A stretch of 43,033 bases of DNA from an uncultured Dysgonomonas sp. (GTDB lineage: Bacteria > Bacteroidota > Bacteroidia > Bacteroidales > Dysgonomonadaceae): assembly GCA_900556485.1 (NCBI GenBank), contig USOX01000024.1:1-43033 (forward strand). Direction: 5' to 3'. The translations under genes were made by a program, and so were the position numbers. Every line of letters begins with the position of its first letter. Positions within the stretch are counted from its first letter, which is position 1. Positions 9,701 to 19,586 of the stretch are shown here, piece by piece. The notes beneath the pieces were generated by a model. That model made no database searches and had not been told where the DNA came from. It saw only the letters and a program-made list of their open reading frames with translations.

Positions 9701-9928
9701 ACCAAACCTGTTATTTTATTATATAACATATCTTTAAGAGAAAAGTTTCTACTTTAAACTTTTAGATAAAAACTTACCGGGTTTAATCAATCTACCGGGT
9801 GACCGGGGAGCTATTAAGGGGTGAATGATTCACTTCTTTTAGCGTACCCCGGCCCCAGACATTTCAGATGTTAGCAATTAAGCAATCTACCGGTAAGAGG
9901 TTATTATTGCTATAAACAAAACGTTCTT
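9701..9928. other. 228-bp noncoding gap in the copper operon
   Basis: No gene seen. It holds three CTACCGG/CTTACCGG words (about 9775, 9790, 9886) and a small palindrome GTGAATGATTCAC. It could carry an internal promoter or an RNA processing site for the oxidase and ATPase genes, but nothing in it is decisive. Confidence 0.3.
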
Positions 9929-10327
9929 TTATTTTCTGTATTTGCAGCAATCGGGCAATGCATCATATGCTGCCTGGTCAGCTTTATCCTTATCCGTATC
10001 ATGTCCTGCTTTGGCAATAGCCTTGCTGATTGCATCCAGATTAGTCTGATGCGGATTGAAGTTCAGATGTAGTTCCTTCTTTTCTATATCCCACATAGCC
10101 GAAGAGACACCTTCCACACCTTTTGCAGCAGTTTCTATCCGTTCTTTACACATTTCGCACAGTCCCTGTACACCCAACATGGCATGTTCATCCTGATGAT
10201 GTTCTGTGGCTGATTGAGCTGTCGGTTCCGTTTGGGCTGTATCATTACTTGATGCACTTTTTGAGTTGCACGCGCTAAAAGACAGGATACCTAATCCTAA
10301 TACCATAACTAAAACATACTTTTTCAT
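9929..10327 (-). CDS. Periplasmic HMA-domain copper-binding lipoprotein
   Basis: A 132-aa protein with a lipoprotein signal (lipobox FSAC, Cys 20) and then an HMA-like domain. The usual CxxC metal site is GLCEMCKERIE, and a second thiol pair ends the chain (LPDCCKYRK). About 80 residues are very similar to the C-terminus of the CusB-like protein encoded just upstream, including the CCKYRK tail, so the two arose by duplication. It probably acts as a membrane-anchored copper carrier feeding the CusABC pump or the oxidase. The chaperone role is inference. Confidence 0.75.
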   Translation of the reverse strand: MKKYVLVMVLGLGILSFSACNSKSASSNDTAQTEPTAQSATEHHQDEHAMLGVQGLCEMCKERIETAAKGVEGVSSAMWDIEKKELHLNFNPHQTNLDAISKAIAKAGHDTDKDKADQAAYDALPDCCKYRK

Positions 10328-10364
10328 TTTACTCTGATTTTAAATTGTTAATATACTATTATTT

Positions 10365-12038
10365 CTATTTTCTGTATTTGCAGCAATCTGGTAATGCGTC
10401 ATATACGGCTTTATCTGCTTTGTATTTGTCCGTATCATGTCCGACTTTTGCTACTGCTTTGCTGATAGCATCCACATTGGTTTTTGCCGGGTCAAAGTTT
10501 AAATGCAGTTGTTTAGACTTCTGATCCCATGAAGCAGATGTAACTCCGTTTACGCCTTTAGCGGCCTTTTCAATACGATCCTTACACATTTCGCACAGTC
10601 CCTGCACATTTATCATGGCATGTTCAGTTTTGGCAGTCATGCTTTGTTTTGAATCTCCCTGCATGGAGGACATATCGTGTCCTTCATGCCCGGTTGATGT
10701 TTCGGATTGGTTTGTACCTGATGAGCTTCCCGACATATTATGACCTTCGTGCCCTGTTACGGGACGGGATGCTTCAGCATTCATCATACTACGTTTTCCT
10801 TCGAGTTGCGCACTGGCATCAATGGTAAAGGCTCCGTTGGTCACAATCTCATCTCCTTCATTCACACCCGAAAGCACTACATACGAATCGCCGAGCGACG
10901 GGCCGAGTACAACTTCATGCAACATAAATGCCGGAGATTGTGTATTCGGTTGCTTCACATATACAATCGAACGTTTTCCAGTCCACAATACAGATGATTT
11001 TGGTATGACAACTTCATTGTTGAATTGTTTCAACGGGGCTTTGATAATGGCATTAGCATACATTTCAGGCTTTAATTGCATGCCGGAATTAGCTGTTTCC
11101 ACCCGGATTTTAGCCGTACGGGTTGTTCTATCCAATATCGGATCAATAAAGGATATTCGTCCTGTAAATGTTTTGCCCGGCACAGCCTGCAAAGTAAAAT
11201 CAATTTTATCCCCGACTTTCAGGAAAGGCAGATCTACTTCATAGGCATCGAACATAGCCCATACCTGTGACAGGTTGGCAATATCAAAAAGGACACTTCC
11301 CTGATTGATATAATCTCCCTGGCTTACTTTTTTACTCACTACAATACCACCGGTATTGGCTTTTATTTCCACCAGTGCAGATACATTTCCTGATTGCTCT
11401 ATCCTCGCGATCTGTTCATCCGTCAATTTCCACAGGCGCAGTTTTTCCCGTGCCGCCTGAATTAAGGCAGGCTGTACCGATTGCATTTTAGCTGCTTCCA
11501 GTAGTTCCTGCTGCGCACTTAATAATTCAGGGGAATAAATAGTGGCAATCGTTTGTCCTTGCCTTACACTTTCCCCGGTGAAGTTGATAAAGAGTTTTTC
11601 AATCCGTCCGCTGACATGGGATGTCTGTGACTGTGACAATCGTTCATCAGCTTGTATCGTACCATATAACTGTACGTCTTTTACGGGGTTCTGACGGCTG
11701 ATAACGGTTGTTTGTATATTAGCCAGTGCCACAGCTTCCTTAGACAGTTGAATCGCATTCGGGTCAACGGCTTCGTCTCCGCTACCGGATGTTTTTAACG
11801 GTATCAGATCCATACCGCAAATAGGGCATTTACCCGGTTTATTTTGTCTTATCTGAGGGTGCATGGCACAAGTCCAAATTTGTTCCGCTCCCTCTTCGTG
11901 AACATGCTCAGTTGATTCATTCTGATTATTGGATGAACCTCCGAATATCAGCCAGCCGATAAACAGCCCGGCAATGAGTATCAATCCGTACTTGATATAA
12001 TTATTATTAATAATCTTTTTTAATTTATTCGTTTCCAT
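10365..12038 (-). CDS. cusB: CusB-like RND adaptor with metal-binding N- and C-terminal domains
   Basis: A 557-aa periplasmic adaptor (membrane fusion protein) linking CusA to the TolC-type channel. An N-terminal membrane anchor (about residues 14-32) is followed by the heavy-metal-binding domain WTCAMHPQIRQNKPGKCPIC with GMDLIPL, then the hairpin and barrel domains, for example SHVSGRIEKLFINFTGE and the GGIVVSKKVSQGD lipoyl half. After a Met/His-rich linker with repeated GHEGHDMS/GHEGHNMS units comes an HMA domain (GLCEMCKDRIEKA) ending DCCKYRK. E. coli CusB is about 407 aa, so this one carries extra copper-capture domains at both ends. It overlaps the TolC gene by 14 bp. Confidence 0.85.
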   Translation of the reverse strand: METNKLKKIINNNYIKYGLILIAGLFIGWLIFGGSSNNQNESTEHVHEEGAEQIWTCAMHPQIRQNKPGKCPICGMDLIPLKTSGSGDEAVDPNAIQLSKEAVALANIQTTVISRQNPVKDVQLYGTIQADERLSQSQTSHVSGRIEKLFINFTGESVRQGQTIATIYSPELLSAQQELLEAAKMQSVQPALIQAAREKLRLWKLTDEQIARIEQSGNVSALVEIKANTGGIVVSKKVSQGDYINQGSVLFDIANLSQVWAMFDAYEVDLPFLKVGDKIDFTLQAVPGKTFTGRISFIDPILDRTTRTAKIRVETANSGMQLKPEMYANAIIKAPLKQFNNEVVIPKSSVLWTGKRSIVYVKQPNTQSPAFMLHEVVLGPSLGDSYVVLSGVNEGDEIVTNGAFTIDASAQLEGKRSMMNAEASRPVTGHEGHNMSGSSSGTNQSETSTGHEGHDMSSMQGDSKQSMTAKTEHAMINVQGLCEMCKDRIEKAAKGVNGVTSASWDQKSKQLHLNFDPAKTNVDAISKAVAKVGHDTDKYKADKAVYDALPDCCKYRK

Positions 12039-13533
12039 AATATATGCTGTTTACGTTTTGTTCTGTATCCTTAAATGAAATCAGTTTTTGAATAGATGCC
12101 ACCATCGTATTGTAACTTGCGACTGCCTCGGCTTTTTTGAGTTGATAATCCAACAGTTGCCGTTGAACCTGTATAACATTGGTTAGATCGCTTTTCCCTG
12201 CAACAAACTCCTGTACGACCAAATTATAGGTTGTTTCAGCAAGTTCCGACTGCTTTTTATAGAGTGAAATCTTGCGAGAAGCGTCATCCAACAGGTGTTT
12301 TGTCTTATACAATTCCGATTCCAGCACATTGTACGTATTGGTATATTTCTCTTTACTGGCTTGCCACCAGAAATTACTTTCGCGCTGTTGGGCCTTGTAC
12401 TTGTTGCGATAGAGGGGGATACTAACGGAAACCATTGGCATAATCATATCCTTTCCGTTCATATCGCCCATTCCGAACATCGGATCGCTTGTTTTCTTAT
12501 TGAGCATATATTGCACCCCTATACCCAACATCGGATAACTCATCTTTTTATCCATTTCTGCTTTAGCTTTGTAAGCAAGCCCTTCTTCGGTAATCATGTT
12601 CAACATAGGGTTCTGATCGTTGATCTTTGTCATGGCAGTTTCAGGATCGAAAAGGAACGGAAGTTGCTCAAAGGTTTCGGGTATCTGTATTTCGCTGAGA
12701 GCGGAGCGGTTTAATAAAGTATTGAACTTTGCTTTTTCCGCTTTTATTTCCGAAAGGATACTTTCTATGTTATTATCCAGTTCAACTATCTCCAACTGGA
12801 TACGCAGCACATCAGACATACCGCCGGAAGCAGCACCACTCATGCCTGACGACATACCGCTACCGGAACTGCCCATCGAAGACATGCCTGCATTTTGAGT
12901 AGTTGGCTGAGAGCCACCACTGCTTCCCATTGAGGACATGGATGACATGCCACTTCCGTTTCCTGCCGGAGGTGTACTGGTTGGTGGGGTCGGGGCGGAA
13001 ATTGAATATCCTGCACCTGCACCTGCTGATGGCGATGAAAACTTACGTAACGCCAGTTGTTCCAATTGAGTCAGCAGGGCTTTATTATCCCTGTTGTTCA
13101 TCAGTTTTTGTTGTAAGCTGCAAAGTAGATACCATTGGGTATAAACTTCCAGATAAAGGTTATCCCTGGTTTCACGGAATTTTTCAAATGACATTTTTGC
13201 CATATGCGTGGCTTCGGTCTGTGCCGCTTTCTTTGTACCGAACCAAGGGAACATCTGCATCAATTTGAACTCGGCAACCTGTTTCCCTCCGATAATATCC
13301 ATCGGTTCAAGGAAAAAGCCCATTTCAAGTTCGGGATCTGCATAAGCTCCTGCTTGTGGAACTTTTTGCAAAGATGCCTTATAAACCATAAAATCTGCTT
13401 TAACTCCGGGATTATTAAAGGCAGCTATTTTGAGGTAATGGCTGAGTGAATCAGCGGTTTGTGCTGAAACTGCACCGGTACCCATTATCATCAACAACAG
13501 CATTGTTAAATATTTGATTCTTATTGTTGTCAT
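12025..13533 (-). CDS. TolC-family outer-membrane efflux channel (CusC-like)
   Basis: A 502-aa outer-membrane channel with a signal peptide ending near VSAQ (residue 25) and the two helical-barrel repeats of the TolC family (for example NNPGVKADFMVYKASLQKVP and AGKSDLTNVIQVQRQLLDYQ). Residues 166-239 are a low-complexity insert of Gly, Ser, Met and Pro with repeated GMSSMGSSG units. Copper could bind its methionines, but this is a guess. It lies between cusA (15 bp away) and cusB, so the three genes encode one tripartite Cu/Ag efflux pump. Confidence 0.8.
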   Translation of the reverse strand: MTTIRIKYLTMLLLMIMGTGAVSAQTADSLSHYLKIAAFNNPGVKADFMVYKASLQKVPQAGAYADPELEMGFFLEPMDIIGGKQVAEFKLMQMFPWFGTKKAAQTEATHMAKMSFEKFRETRDNLYLEVYTQWYLLCSLQQKLMNNRDNKALLTQLEQLALRKFSSPSAGAGAGYSISAPTPPTSTPPAGNGSGMSSMSSMGSSGGSQPTTQNAGMSSMGSSGSGMSSGMSGAASGGMSDVLRIQLEIVELDNNIESILSEIKAEKAKFNTLLNRSALSEIQIPETFEQLPFLFDPETAMTKINDQNPMLNMITEEGLAYKAKAEMDKKMSYPMLGIGVQYMLNKKTSDPMFGMGDMNGKDMIMPMVSVSIPLYRNKYKAQQRESNFWWQASKEKYTNTYNVLESELYKTKHLLDDASRKISLYKKQSELAETTYNLVVQEFVAGKSDLTNVIQVQRQLLDYQLKKAEAVASYNTMVASIQKLISFKDTEQNVNSIYYGNE

Positions 13534-13547
13534 AATACTTTCTGTTT

Positions 13548-16500
13548 TTATTCTTTTATATTACCGTGTTTCTTTATTGCTGATTCACGCCACCAACATT
13601 GTAGTATCGGCACCACAAACATGGTCATTGACTGGATAAGCATTCCTCCGAAAGTGGGAATGGCCATCGGAACCATAATATCTGCTCCCTTACCTGTCGA
13701 TGTAAGTACAGGAAGTAATGCAATAAGTGCGGTTGCGGTAGTCATCGCAGCAGGGCGTACACGTTTCAATCCGGCATGGACTACAGCTTCTCTTATCTCA
13801 TCTTTGGTCTGTGGGTTGCGTTCAAGGAAAGTATCATGGATATATGTCCCCATAAGAACCCCATCATCAGTGGCGATACCGAACAAAGCGATAAATCCTA
13901 CCCATACGGCAATACTCAGATTGATCGGATGCATCTGGAACAGGTCGCGCATGTTCATATCACCAACTGAAAAATTCATAAACCAGGGCTCGCCATAAAG
14001 CCATAACAGGATAAATCCTCCGGCAAAGGCTACGATTACCCCGGAAAAGTGAATAAGCGATGCTGTAACGGTCTTGAACTGAAAATACAAAATGAGTAAA
14101 ATTGCCAATAAACTTAACGGTACAACAACCAGCAGGCGCTTAGCTGCCCGTTCCTGTTGTTCATAATTTCCGGCGAACTTATAAGATACACCTTTGGGTA
14201 ATTCCAACTGTCCGGATGATATTTTCTCTCTGAGTATTTTATCGGCTTCCTTAACAACATCTACTTCGGCTTTTCCGGCTACTTTGTCGAATATAACGTA
14301 GCCCAACAGGAACGTGTTTTCACTCTGGATCATCTGCGCTCCCTTGGTATATTCTATATCTGCTACTTCCTTTAAAGGAATCTGAGCTCCGGTTGCTGTT
14401 GGTACAATCAGCTTAGCCAGTTCCTCCGGGTTATCCCTCAATTCCCTCGGATATCTTAAACGCACAGGAAAGCGTTCACGTCCTTCTACGGTTGTGGTCA
14501 GGGGCATTCCTCCCACTGCCGCACTGATTACGTCTTGTAAATCAGCCACGGTAATACCATAACGCGCCATATTCCGGCGGTTTAGTTTTATTTCAATATA
14601 GGGTGCTCCGACGGCACGGTCATAAAACACCGTAGATGGAAGAATAGACGGAATATCTCTCAAGGCCGTTTCCAATGCTTTTCCACCTTGTTCAATGGAT
14701 TCCAGATCGGGCCCTGATACTTTCAATCCCATCGGTGCGCGCATACCTGTCGAAAGCATCACCAATCGGGCTTCTATCGGTTGTAGTTTGGGCGAGGAGG
14801 TAAGTCCAGGCATGTGAGATACATTGACGATTTCCTGCCAGATATCATCCGTTTTTTTGATATGGGGACGCCACTGGCGGAAGTAATCACCTTTGCTATC
14901 CGTGATAAGGCTATCGGCAGGTAACAGGCGAAAGCCATCTTCCGGATTGTAAGTTCCTCCTCCTTTTAATAGAAACTCTCCATTACGGTTTACTTTAAAT
15001 CGTTGCCTGTGTCCATTTTCGTCCAGAATATATTCACTACGATAGTTAATTGTGTTTTCAAACATTTGGGTCGGAGCCGGGTCGAGTGCCGAATTGACAC
15101 GTCCCCACTTACCTACGGTTATATCTACTTCGGGAATATTGGAGATGCGCTTATCAAGCGTTTCAATAAATTGCAGGTTCTGCTCTATACCCGTATGGGG
15201 CATGCTTGTAGGCATCAAAAGGAACGAGCCTTCATTCAGGCTTGGCATAAATTCTTCACCGATACCGGGAAAACGTTCACTTGAAGCCTGCCAGAAAGCA
15301 GTCTGTCTGAAATTTTTCCAGCCGACGGCTTCAAACCCCTTGGCGACAAAGCCGAATGTTGTATCGAATCCCAACCATATCATGATACCGAAAAATACGG
15401 TAACTAATGGTATAAGCATAAATTTCCAACGATGTGCCAAGCACCAGCGTAAGATGCGTTCGTAATAAATAACCAATATCCATAGCAAGGCTAAAATTAC
15501 ACTTATAGCAACAAGGACAAATATAAGGTTCAGGAAGAATCCTTCCTGTGGCCCGATAGGCAGCCATTCAACAGTCAGGTAATAGACGGCAACCAATATG
15601 GCGATGCCTATATTGATATAGGTAGGTATCTTTTTATTCGTCCAACGGTTGGCAAGGAAGTTGTTCAGTCCGAACAGGGTAAGTGCCAGGGCTGCAAATA
15701 CGCCTGTAAAGATAAACAACAGGATACCTGCGGCTATCAGGATAATATTGGCTGTTTTTCGTACTTGTGCAGAAGTTATTTTAATAGAGAATGCAAAATA
15801 AGCCAATGTAGGCAATAGGCTCAATCCTAATATTAGGGCTGATACCAATGCGAAAGTCTTTGTAAATGCCAGCGGGTGGAATAATTTCCCTTCCTGCGCC
15901 TGCATAGCAAAGACAGGCAGGAAGCTCACAACGGTGGTAAGCATAGCTGTGGTAATTGCTCCCGAAACTTCACTAACGCTTTTATGTATCAGATTTACAA
16001 ACGCTTTACCTTTGGTTATTCCTTTGTTTTCGGGCATTTCCATATGCCGGATAATATTTTCGACAAAGACAACCCCGACATCGACCATGACCCCGATAGC
16101 GATGGCAATACCCGACAGCGCGACAATATTGGCTTCAACCCCCGTATAACGCATAATGATAAAGGTGGCCAGCACCGTTATAGGAAGCATGGCAGAAATT
16201 ACAACCGATGCACGCAGGTTAAATACTAATACGATTACAACAATAATACAAATCAGTATTTCATGGGAAAGGGCTGTTTCCAATGTGCCGATAGTTTCCT
16301 GTATCAGTCCTGACCGGTCATAGAAAGGAACAACAGTAACTTTTGACACGGTACCATCCGCCAGTGTTTTCTGAGGAAGCCCTGCTTCCATTTCTTGTAT
16401 TTTAGCTTTTACATTGTCAATAACCTGCATCGGGTTTGAGCCGTAACGGGCAACTACAACGCCACCGACAGCTTCGACGCCTTCTTTATCCAGACCTCCA

Positions 16501-17372
16501 CGACGGGTAGCCGGGCCCAGATTAACAAAAGCGACATCTTTTATTTTAACGGGTACTCCGTTGCGGACAGTGATAACGGCTTCTTCCAGATCGGAAACAT
16601 TTTTAATATATCCCAATCCCCTGACAAGGTATTCAGCCTTATTGATTTCAACTGTTTCCGCACCTATGTCCAGATTGCTCTTTTGCACGGCATTCATCAC
16701 ATCCATGATGGATACGTTAAAGGCGCGCATTGCATTGGGATTTATCTCTACCTGATATTCTTTCACAAAACCGCCGATAGATGCTACTTCGGATACTCCT
16801 TCGGCTGCTGAAATCGAATATTTGGCATAAAAATCCTGAATAGTTCGTAACTCATCTGGGTTCCATCCGCCGGTTGGTTCCCCTGTTTCGGGGTTACGTC
16901 CTTCAAGGGTGTACCAGAATATTTGTCCTAAAGCAGTGGCATCTGGCCCCAAGCTGGGCTGTACCCCTTCTGGTAATGTTCCGGCAGGCAGAGAGTTCAG
17001 CTTTTCAAGTACGCGTGAACGGCTCCAGTAAAATTCAATATTATCGTCAAAAATGATATAAATAAACGACATACCGAACATGGAGGTACTACGAATGGTT
17101 TTTACTCCGGGTATTCCCAATAGCGAGGTAGATAACGGATACGTGATTTGTTCCTGAATATCTTTCGGAGAACGTCCCATCCATTCGGTGGCTACAATTT
17201 GCTGATTTTCTCCTATATCAGGAATAGCGTCCACAGGGACGGGATCGCGTGGCAATAGGCCACCATGCCAGTTGAATGGAGCTGTCGATAATCCCCAGAC
17301 AATAACGATAACGAGTAACAGTAATGTTATAACTCTGTTATCAAGAAAATATTTAATGATTCTGTTAAGCAT
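13548..17372 (-). CDS. cusA: CusA/CzcA-family heavy-metal RND efflux pump
   Basis: A 1274-aa inner-membrane RND transporter of the heavy-metal (HME) group, which exports Cu(I)/Ag(I) across the envelope using the proton gradient. Family features include DPVPVDAIPDIGENQQIV near the start, the GIAIAIGVMVDVGVVFVEN transmembrane helix 4 region, and the second half from TGMRAPMGLKVSGPD. It is longer than E. coli CusA (about 1047 aa). The extra length is mainly several hydrophobic segments around residues 540-680 (from FSIKITSAQVRK to the cytoplasmic loop before LAHRWKF), common in Bacteroidota homologues. It is the core gene of the copper operon. Confidence 0.9.
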   Translation of the reverse strand: MLNRIIKYFLDNRVITLLLLVIVIVWGLSTAPFNWHGGLLPRDPVPVDAIPDIGENQQIVATEWMGRSPKDIQEQITYPLSTSLLGIPGVKTIRSTSMFGMSFIYIIFDDNIEFYWSRSRVLEKLNSLPAGTLPEGVQPSLGPDATALGQIFWYTLEGRNPETGEPTGGWNPDELRTIQDFYAKYSISAAEGVSEVASIGGFVKEYQVEINPNAMRAFNVSIMDVMNAVQKSNLDIGAETVEINKAEYLVRGLGYIKNVSDLEEAVITVRNGVPVKIKDVAFVNLGPATRRGGLDKEGVEAVGGVVVARYGSNPMQVIDNVKAKIQEMEAGLPQKTLADGTVSKVTVVPFYDRSGLIQETIGTLETALSHEILICIIVVIVLVFNLRASVVISAMLPITVLATFIIMRYTGVEANIVALSGIAIAIGVMVDVGVVFVENIIRHMEMPENKGITKGKAFVNLIHKSVSEVSGAITTAMLTTVVSFLPVFAMQAQEGKLFHPLAFTKTFALVSALILGLSLLPTLAYFAFSIKITSAQVRKTANIILIAAGILLFIFTGVFAALALTLFGLNNFLANRWTNKKIPTYINIGIAILVAVYYLTVEWLPIGPQEGFFLNLIFVLVAISVILALLWILVIYYERILRWCLAHRWKFMLIPLVTVFFGIMIWLGFDTTFGFVAKGFEAVGWKNFRQTAFWQASSERFPGIGEEFMPSLNEGSFLLMPTSMPHTGIEQNLQFIETLDKRISNIPEVDITVGKWGRVNSALDPAPTQMFENTINYRSEYILDENGHRQRFKVNRNGEFLLKGGGTYNPEDGFRLLPADSLITDSKGDYFRQWRPHIKKTDDIWQEIVNVSHMPGLTSSPKLQPIEARLVMLSTGMRAPMGLKVSGPDLESIEQGGKALETALRDIPSILPSTVFYDRAVGAPYIEIKLNRRNMARYGITVADLQDVISAAVGGMPLTTTVEGRERFPVRLRYPRELRDNPEELAKLIVPTATGAQIPLKEVADIEYTKGAQMIQSENTFLLGYVIFDKVAGKAEVDVVKEADKILREKISSGQLELPKGVSYKFAGNYEQQERAAKRLLVVVPLSLLAILLILYFQFKTVTASLIHFSGVIVAFAGGFILLWLYGEPWFMNFSVGDMNMRDLFQMHPINLSIAVWVGFIALFGIATDDGVLMGTYIHDTFLERNPQTKDEIREAVVHAGLKRVRPAAMTTATALIALLPVLTSTGKGADIMVPMAIPTFGGMLIQSMTMFVVPILQCWWRESAIKKHGNIKE

Positions 17373-17382
17373 AGTAATATTG

Positions 17383-17802
17383 TTATTTATCTACCAATAG
17401 TAATTTATTCAGGTTTTCCCATTCTCCTCCGTCATACACATTTATAAACCCCTTATGTGTTAAAAATGTTTTAGCTTCTTTACTTCTTTTTCCACTACGG
17501 CAAACTATTACAATAGGTTCTTCCTTTTGCAAGAAAAAAACAGAATCATTCAGCTTATCCAGTGGAATATTTACAGAATTTCTTATATGACCTTTATTAT
17601 ACTCCTGCTCTGTACGTACATCAAGTATAATAGCGGATTTATCCTCTATCAGATGTTTGATAAGGGTATATTGGGGTACTGACGGTTGGGGAACAACCGA
17701 ATCAATAGGAACTGTTTCCGTACTATTATGAGTATATACGGAACGTCCTGTGATATAGCCGGTGGACATAGCTATACCAATCAGAAAATAAAATGGTTTC
17801 AT
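17383..17802 (-). CDS. Membrane-anchored or exported rhodanese-domain protein
   Basis: A 139-aa single rhodanese domain behind an N-terminal hydrophobic segment (about residues 1-20). The fold is visible as AIILDVRTEQEYNKGHIRNS, followed by NIPLDKL, and the active-site loop VCRSGKRS with its catalytic Cys. It would act on sulfur or thiols on the periplasmic side. It sits 10 bp upstream of cusA, so it is probably translated with the pump. A link to copper-damaged thiols or sulfide is inference. Confidence 0.8.
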   Translation of the reverse strand: MKPFYFLIGIAMSTGYITGRSVYTHNSTETVPIDSVVPQPSVPQYTLIKHLIEDKSAIILDVRTEQEYNKGHIRNSVNIPLDKLNDSVFFLQKEEPIVIVCRSGKRSKEAKTFLTHKGFINVYDGGEWENLNKLLLVDK

Positions 17803-17926
17803 TGTTCTTTGATTTGATGAATATTTTGTTAATCTTTGTTTTTAGATATAAACAATTTAACGTACATCCGGTTTAGGATATACACAAAATTCAAACCAAT
17901 GGCAGGGTAGCCACGGATTTATCAAA

Positions 17927-18385
17927 TCAAATACGGTAGATACAAATATAGGTCAGAAGGTCAACGTTCTGTAAACTGAGACCTCCCGGCGGAAAGTATT
18001 GACTAATTTTTGTAATGCCATCATTCTCTGTGGGTATAAGCATATTCAAAACCAACCATACATTTTCATATGACGGCAATAGTTTATTCAGGTTAAATTG
18101 CTGAACCTGATGCTGATAGTCGTCCGTTGAGAGTTCTATCTGTTGGATGTCACAGCAATTCTCATGTGATGGCAAAACGTTATTTTCCTGCGCATTTGGG
18201 GTAGTATGACAGGAATTGTCTTCCTGTTGCGGCATTTCCATATCTTCGCAGCAGGACTTTTCTATATCATTACTTAAAACTCCAAAGGAATATAATTCTC
18301 CTGCACAGAAATGCATGGCAAGTACGGGATGCATCCCGATAACCAGCATTAGTAGCAACAGAAATATTGATATAACCTTCTTCAT
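17927..18385 (-). CDS. HYC_CC_PP-family exported protein
   Basis: A 152-aa small exported protein with a signal segment (about 1-24). It matches the Bacteroidota HYC_CC_PP family by its HFC motif (residues 26-28), the Cys pair SCCEDME, and FPPGG near the C-terminus, plus a further His/Cys-rich middle (SHENCCDI). Cys/His richness and its place as the first gene of the copper operon suggest periplasmic copper sensing or binding. That function is inference; the family is uncharacterised. Confidence 0.65.
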   Translation of the reverse strand: MKKVISIFLLLLMLVIGMHPVLAMHFCAGELYSFGVLSNDIEKSCCEDMEMPQQEDNSCHTTPNAQENNVLPSHENCCDIQQIELSTDDYQHQVQQFNLNKLLPSYENVWLVLNMLIPTENDGITKISQYFPPGGLSLQNVDLLTYICIYRI

Positions 18386-18423
18386 TTTTATTATAAAATT
18401 TCACTTATAGAGTTAGTAATTTG

Positions 18424-18456
18424 CAAATATAAGCAGTATTTTTTATATTAACACAA
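18424..18456 (-). promoter_or_regulatory. Putative Bacteroides-type promoter of the copper operon
   Basis: On the minus strand TATATTTG (complement of 18424-18431) fits the -7 consensus TAnnTTTG, and a TTG lies about 22 bp upstream (18454-18456). An inverted repeat ACACAA...TTGTGT (about 18451-18475) overlaps the upstream part and could be an operator. It is the only promoter-like site seen in front of the operon. Confidence 0.5.
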
Positions 18457-18533
18457 GAAAGATACTTTTTTTGTGTCAAGCTTAGTCTGCCTTGAGAGAT
18501 TTTCACAAATGAGCTTTGAAATCGGAATATATT

Positions 18534-19586
18534 TTATTTTTTTACGATTTTGTTAAGTCCCAATAATGAAGCAAGACTATCGGAATCAGTTTTCCATTTT
18601 TTAGGGATATACTGTTTGTTTTCATCTTCCATCGTGGCTAATGCTTTCGATTCTTGCTCAGTCGTAATATCCAGATAAGTCATTGTTGTCTCCAAGCTTG
18701 CATGTCCAAGTAAAAATGAGATTTGTACGATATTCATTCCATCTTCTAACCAATGTGAAGCCTTTGCATGCCTGATTTGATGTGCATGTAACTTAATCGG
18801 AACATCACTGCAAATACGATGTGCAAAGGCTGCATACTTTTTCAACTGTTGATTTACGCTTTCAGGTGTCATTTTCCCCATTACACCTTTATTCCTTGAA
18901 TAAAACAAGTAGGCCTCCGGATTTGGCTCTGCCGAATGAAATTCTTTTAAATATTTTTTCAAATGTGCCACCGCTTTCGGCAGAATATACAAAGTCCTTA
19001 TTTTACGTCTTTTTCCAATAACCGTAATATAAGGTTTACTTGCCTCAAGATGTAACTGGTTCATTTTTATTGATAGAATTTCATCAATCCGGCCCGCAGT
19101 ACAGTAAAGGACAACCAATAAAACCAAATCCCGCTGTCCTGTTTTTGTTGAAACATCAGGTATAGACATCAGGGTTTTCATAGCTTCTTTACTCATACCT
19201 GTTATTTTTTTCCTGACAACTCTTTGTCTTGGAATCAGCGTTGAACTTTGATAGAGTGAAAGGTATGAGACATCTTTACCTGCCAGGTATTTCAAGAAAG
19301 CCCTGATAGAAGCTAAACGGACATTACATGTTTCTCCACTGCAATTTCGCATATTTTTCATCCATAAAATCCATTCTTCAATGTAACTACGTGAAAAGCA
19401 TTTGCCGGTCAGAGATAAAGAATTGACTTTTTTTTCCTTTTCCAAAAAGTCGACAAACAATGACAGTGTAATCATATGTCTTCTTACAGTATGGGGGCTG
19501 TTTGACTGTATTGATGTAGTATATACACAAATCCAGTCATGTATGTATTTGGCTATCAGGAGAGCCTCATTGGTAACTTTCTTCAT
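18534..19586 (-). CDS. ritC: Tyrosine recombinase, third of a RIT trio
   Basis: A 350-aa tyrosine recombinase with an N-terminal SAM-like core-binding domain and C-terminal catalytic domain. Catalytic residues visible are Arg in TAGRIDEIL, HxxR in HAHQIRHA, His in LLGHASLE and Tyr in TMTYLDIT. The start overlaps the end of the second recombinase by 20 bp, so the genes are translationally coupled. Three tandem overlapping recombinases of about 410, 320 and 350 aa are the signature of RIT elements, whose three products are thought to act together. I could not find a clear inverted repeat on the side after this gene. Confidence 0.8.
   Translation of the reverse strand: MKKVTNEALLIAKYIHDWICVYTTSIQSNSPHTVRRHMITLSLFVDFLEKEKKVNSLSLTGKCFSRSYIEEWILWMKNMRNCSGETCNVRLASIRAFLKYLAGKDVSYLSLYQSSTLIPRQRVVRKKITGMSKEAMKTLMSIPDVSTKTGQRDLVLLVVLYCTAGRIDEILSIKMNQLHLEASKPYITVIGKRRKIRTLYILPKAVAHLKKYLKEFHSAEPNPEAYLFYSRNKGVMGKMTPESVNQQLKKYAAFAHRICSDVPIKLHAHQIRHAKASHWLEDGMNIVQISFLLGHASLETTMTYLDITTEQESKALATMEDENKQYIPKKWKTDSDSLASLLGLNKIVKK

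Noticed and set aside
18386..18533. A second RIT inverted repeat after ritC
   Set aside because: Only short words (AGTCTGCC, CTTAG) resemble the other end; I could not align a convincing repeat by eye.
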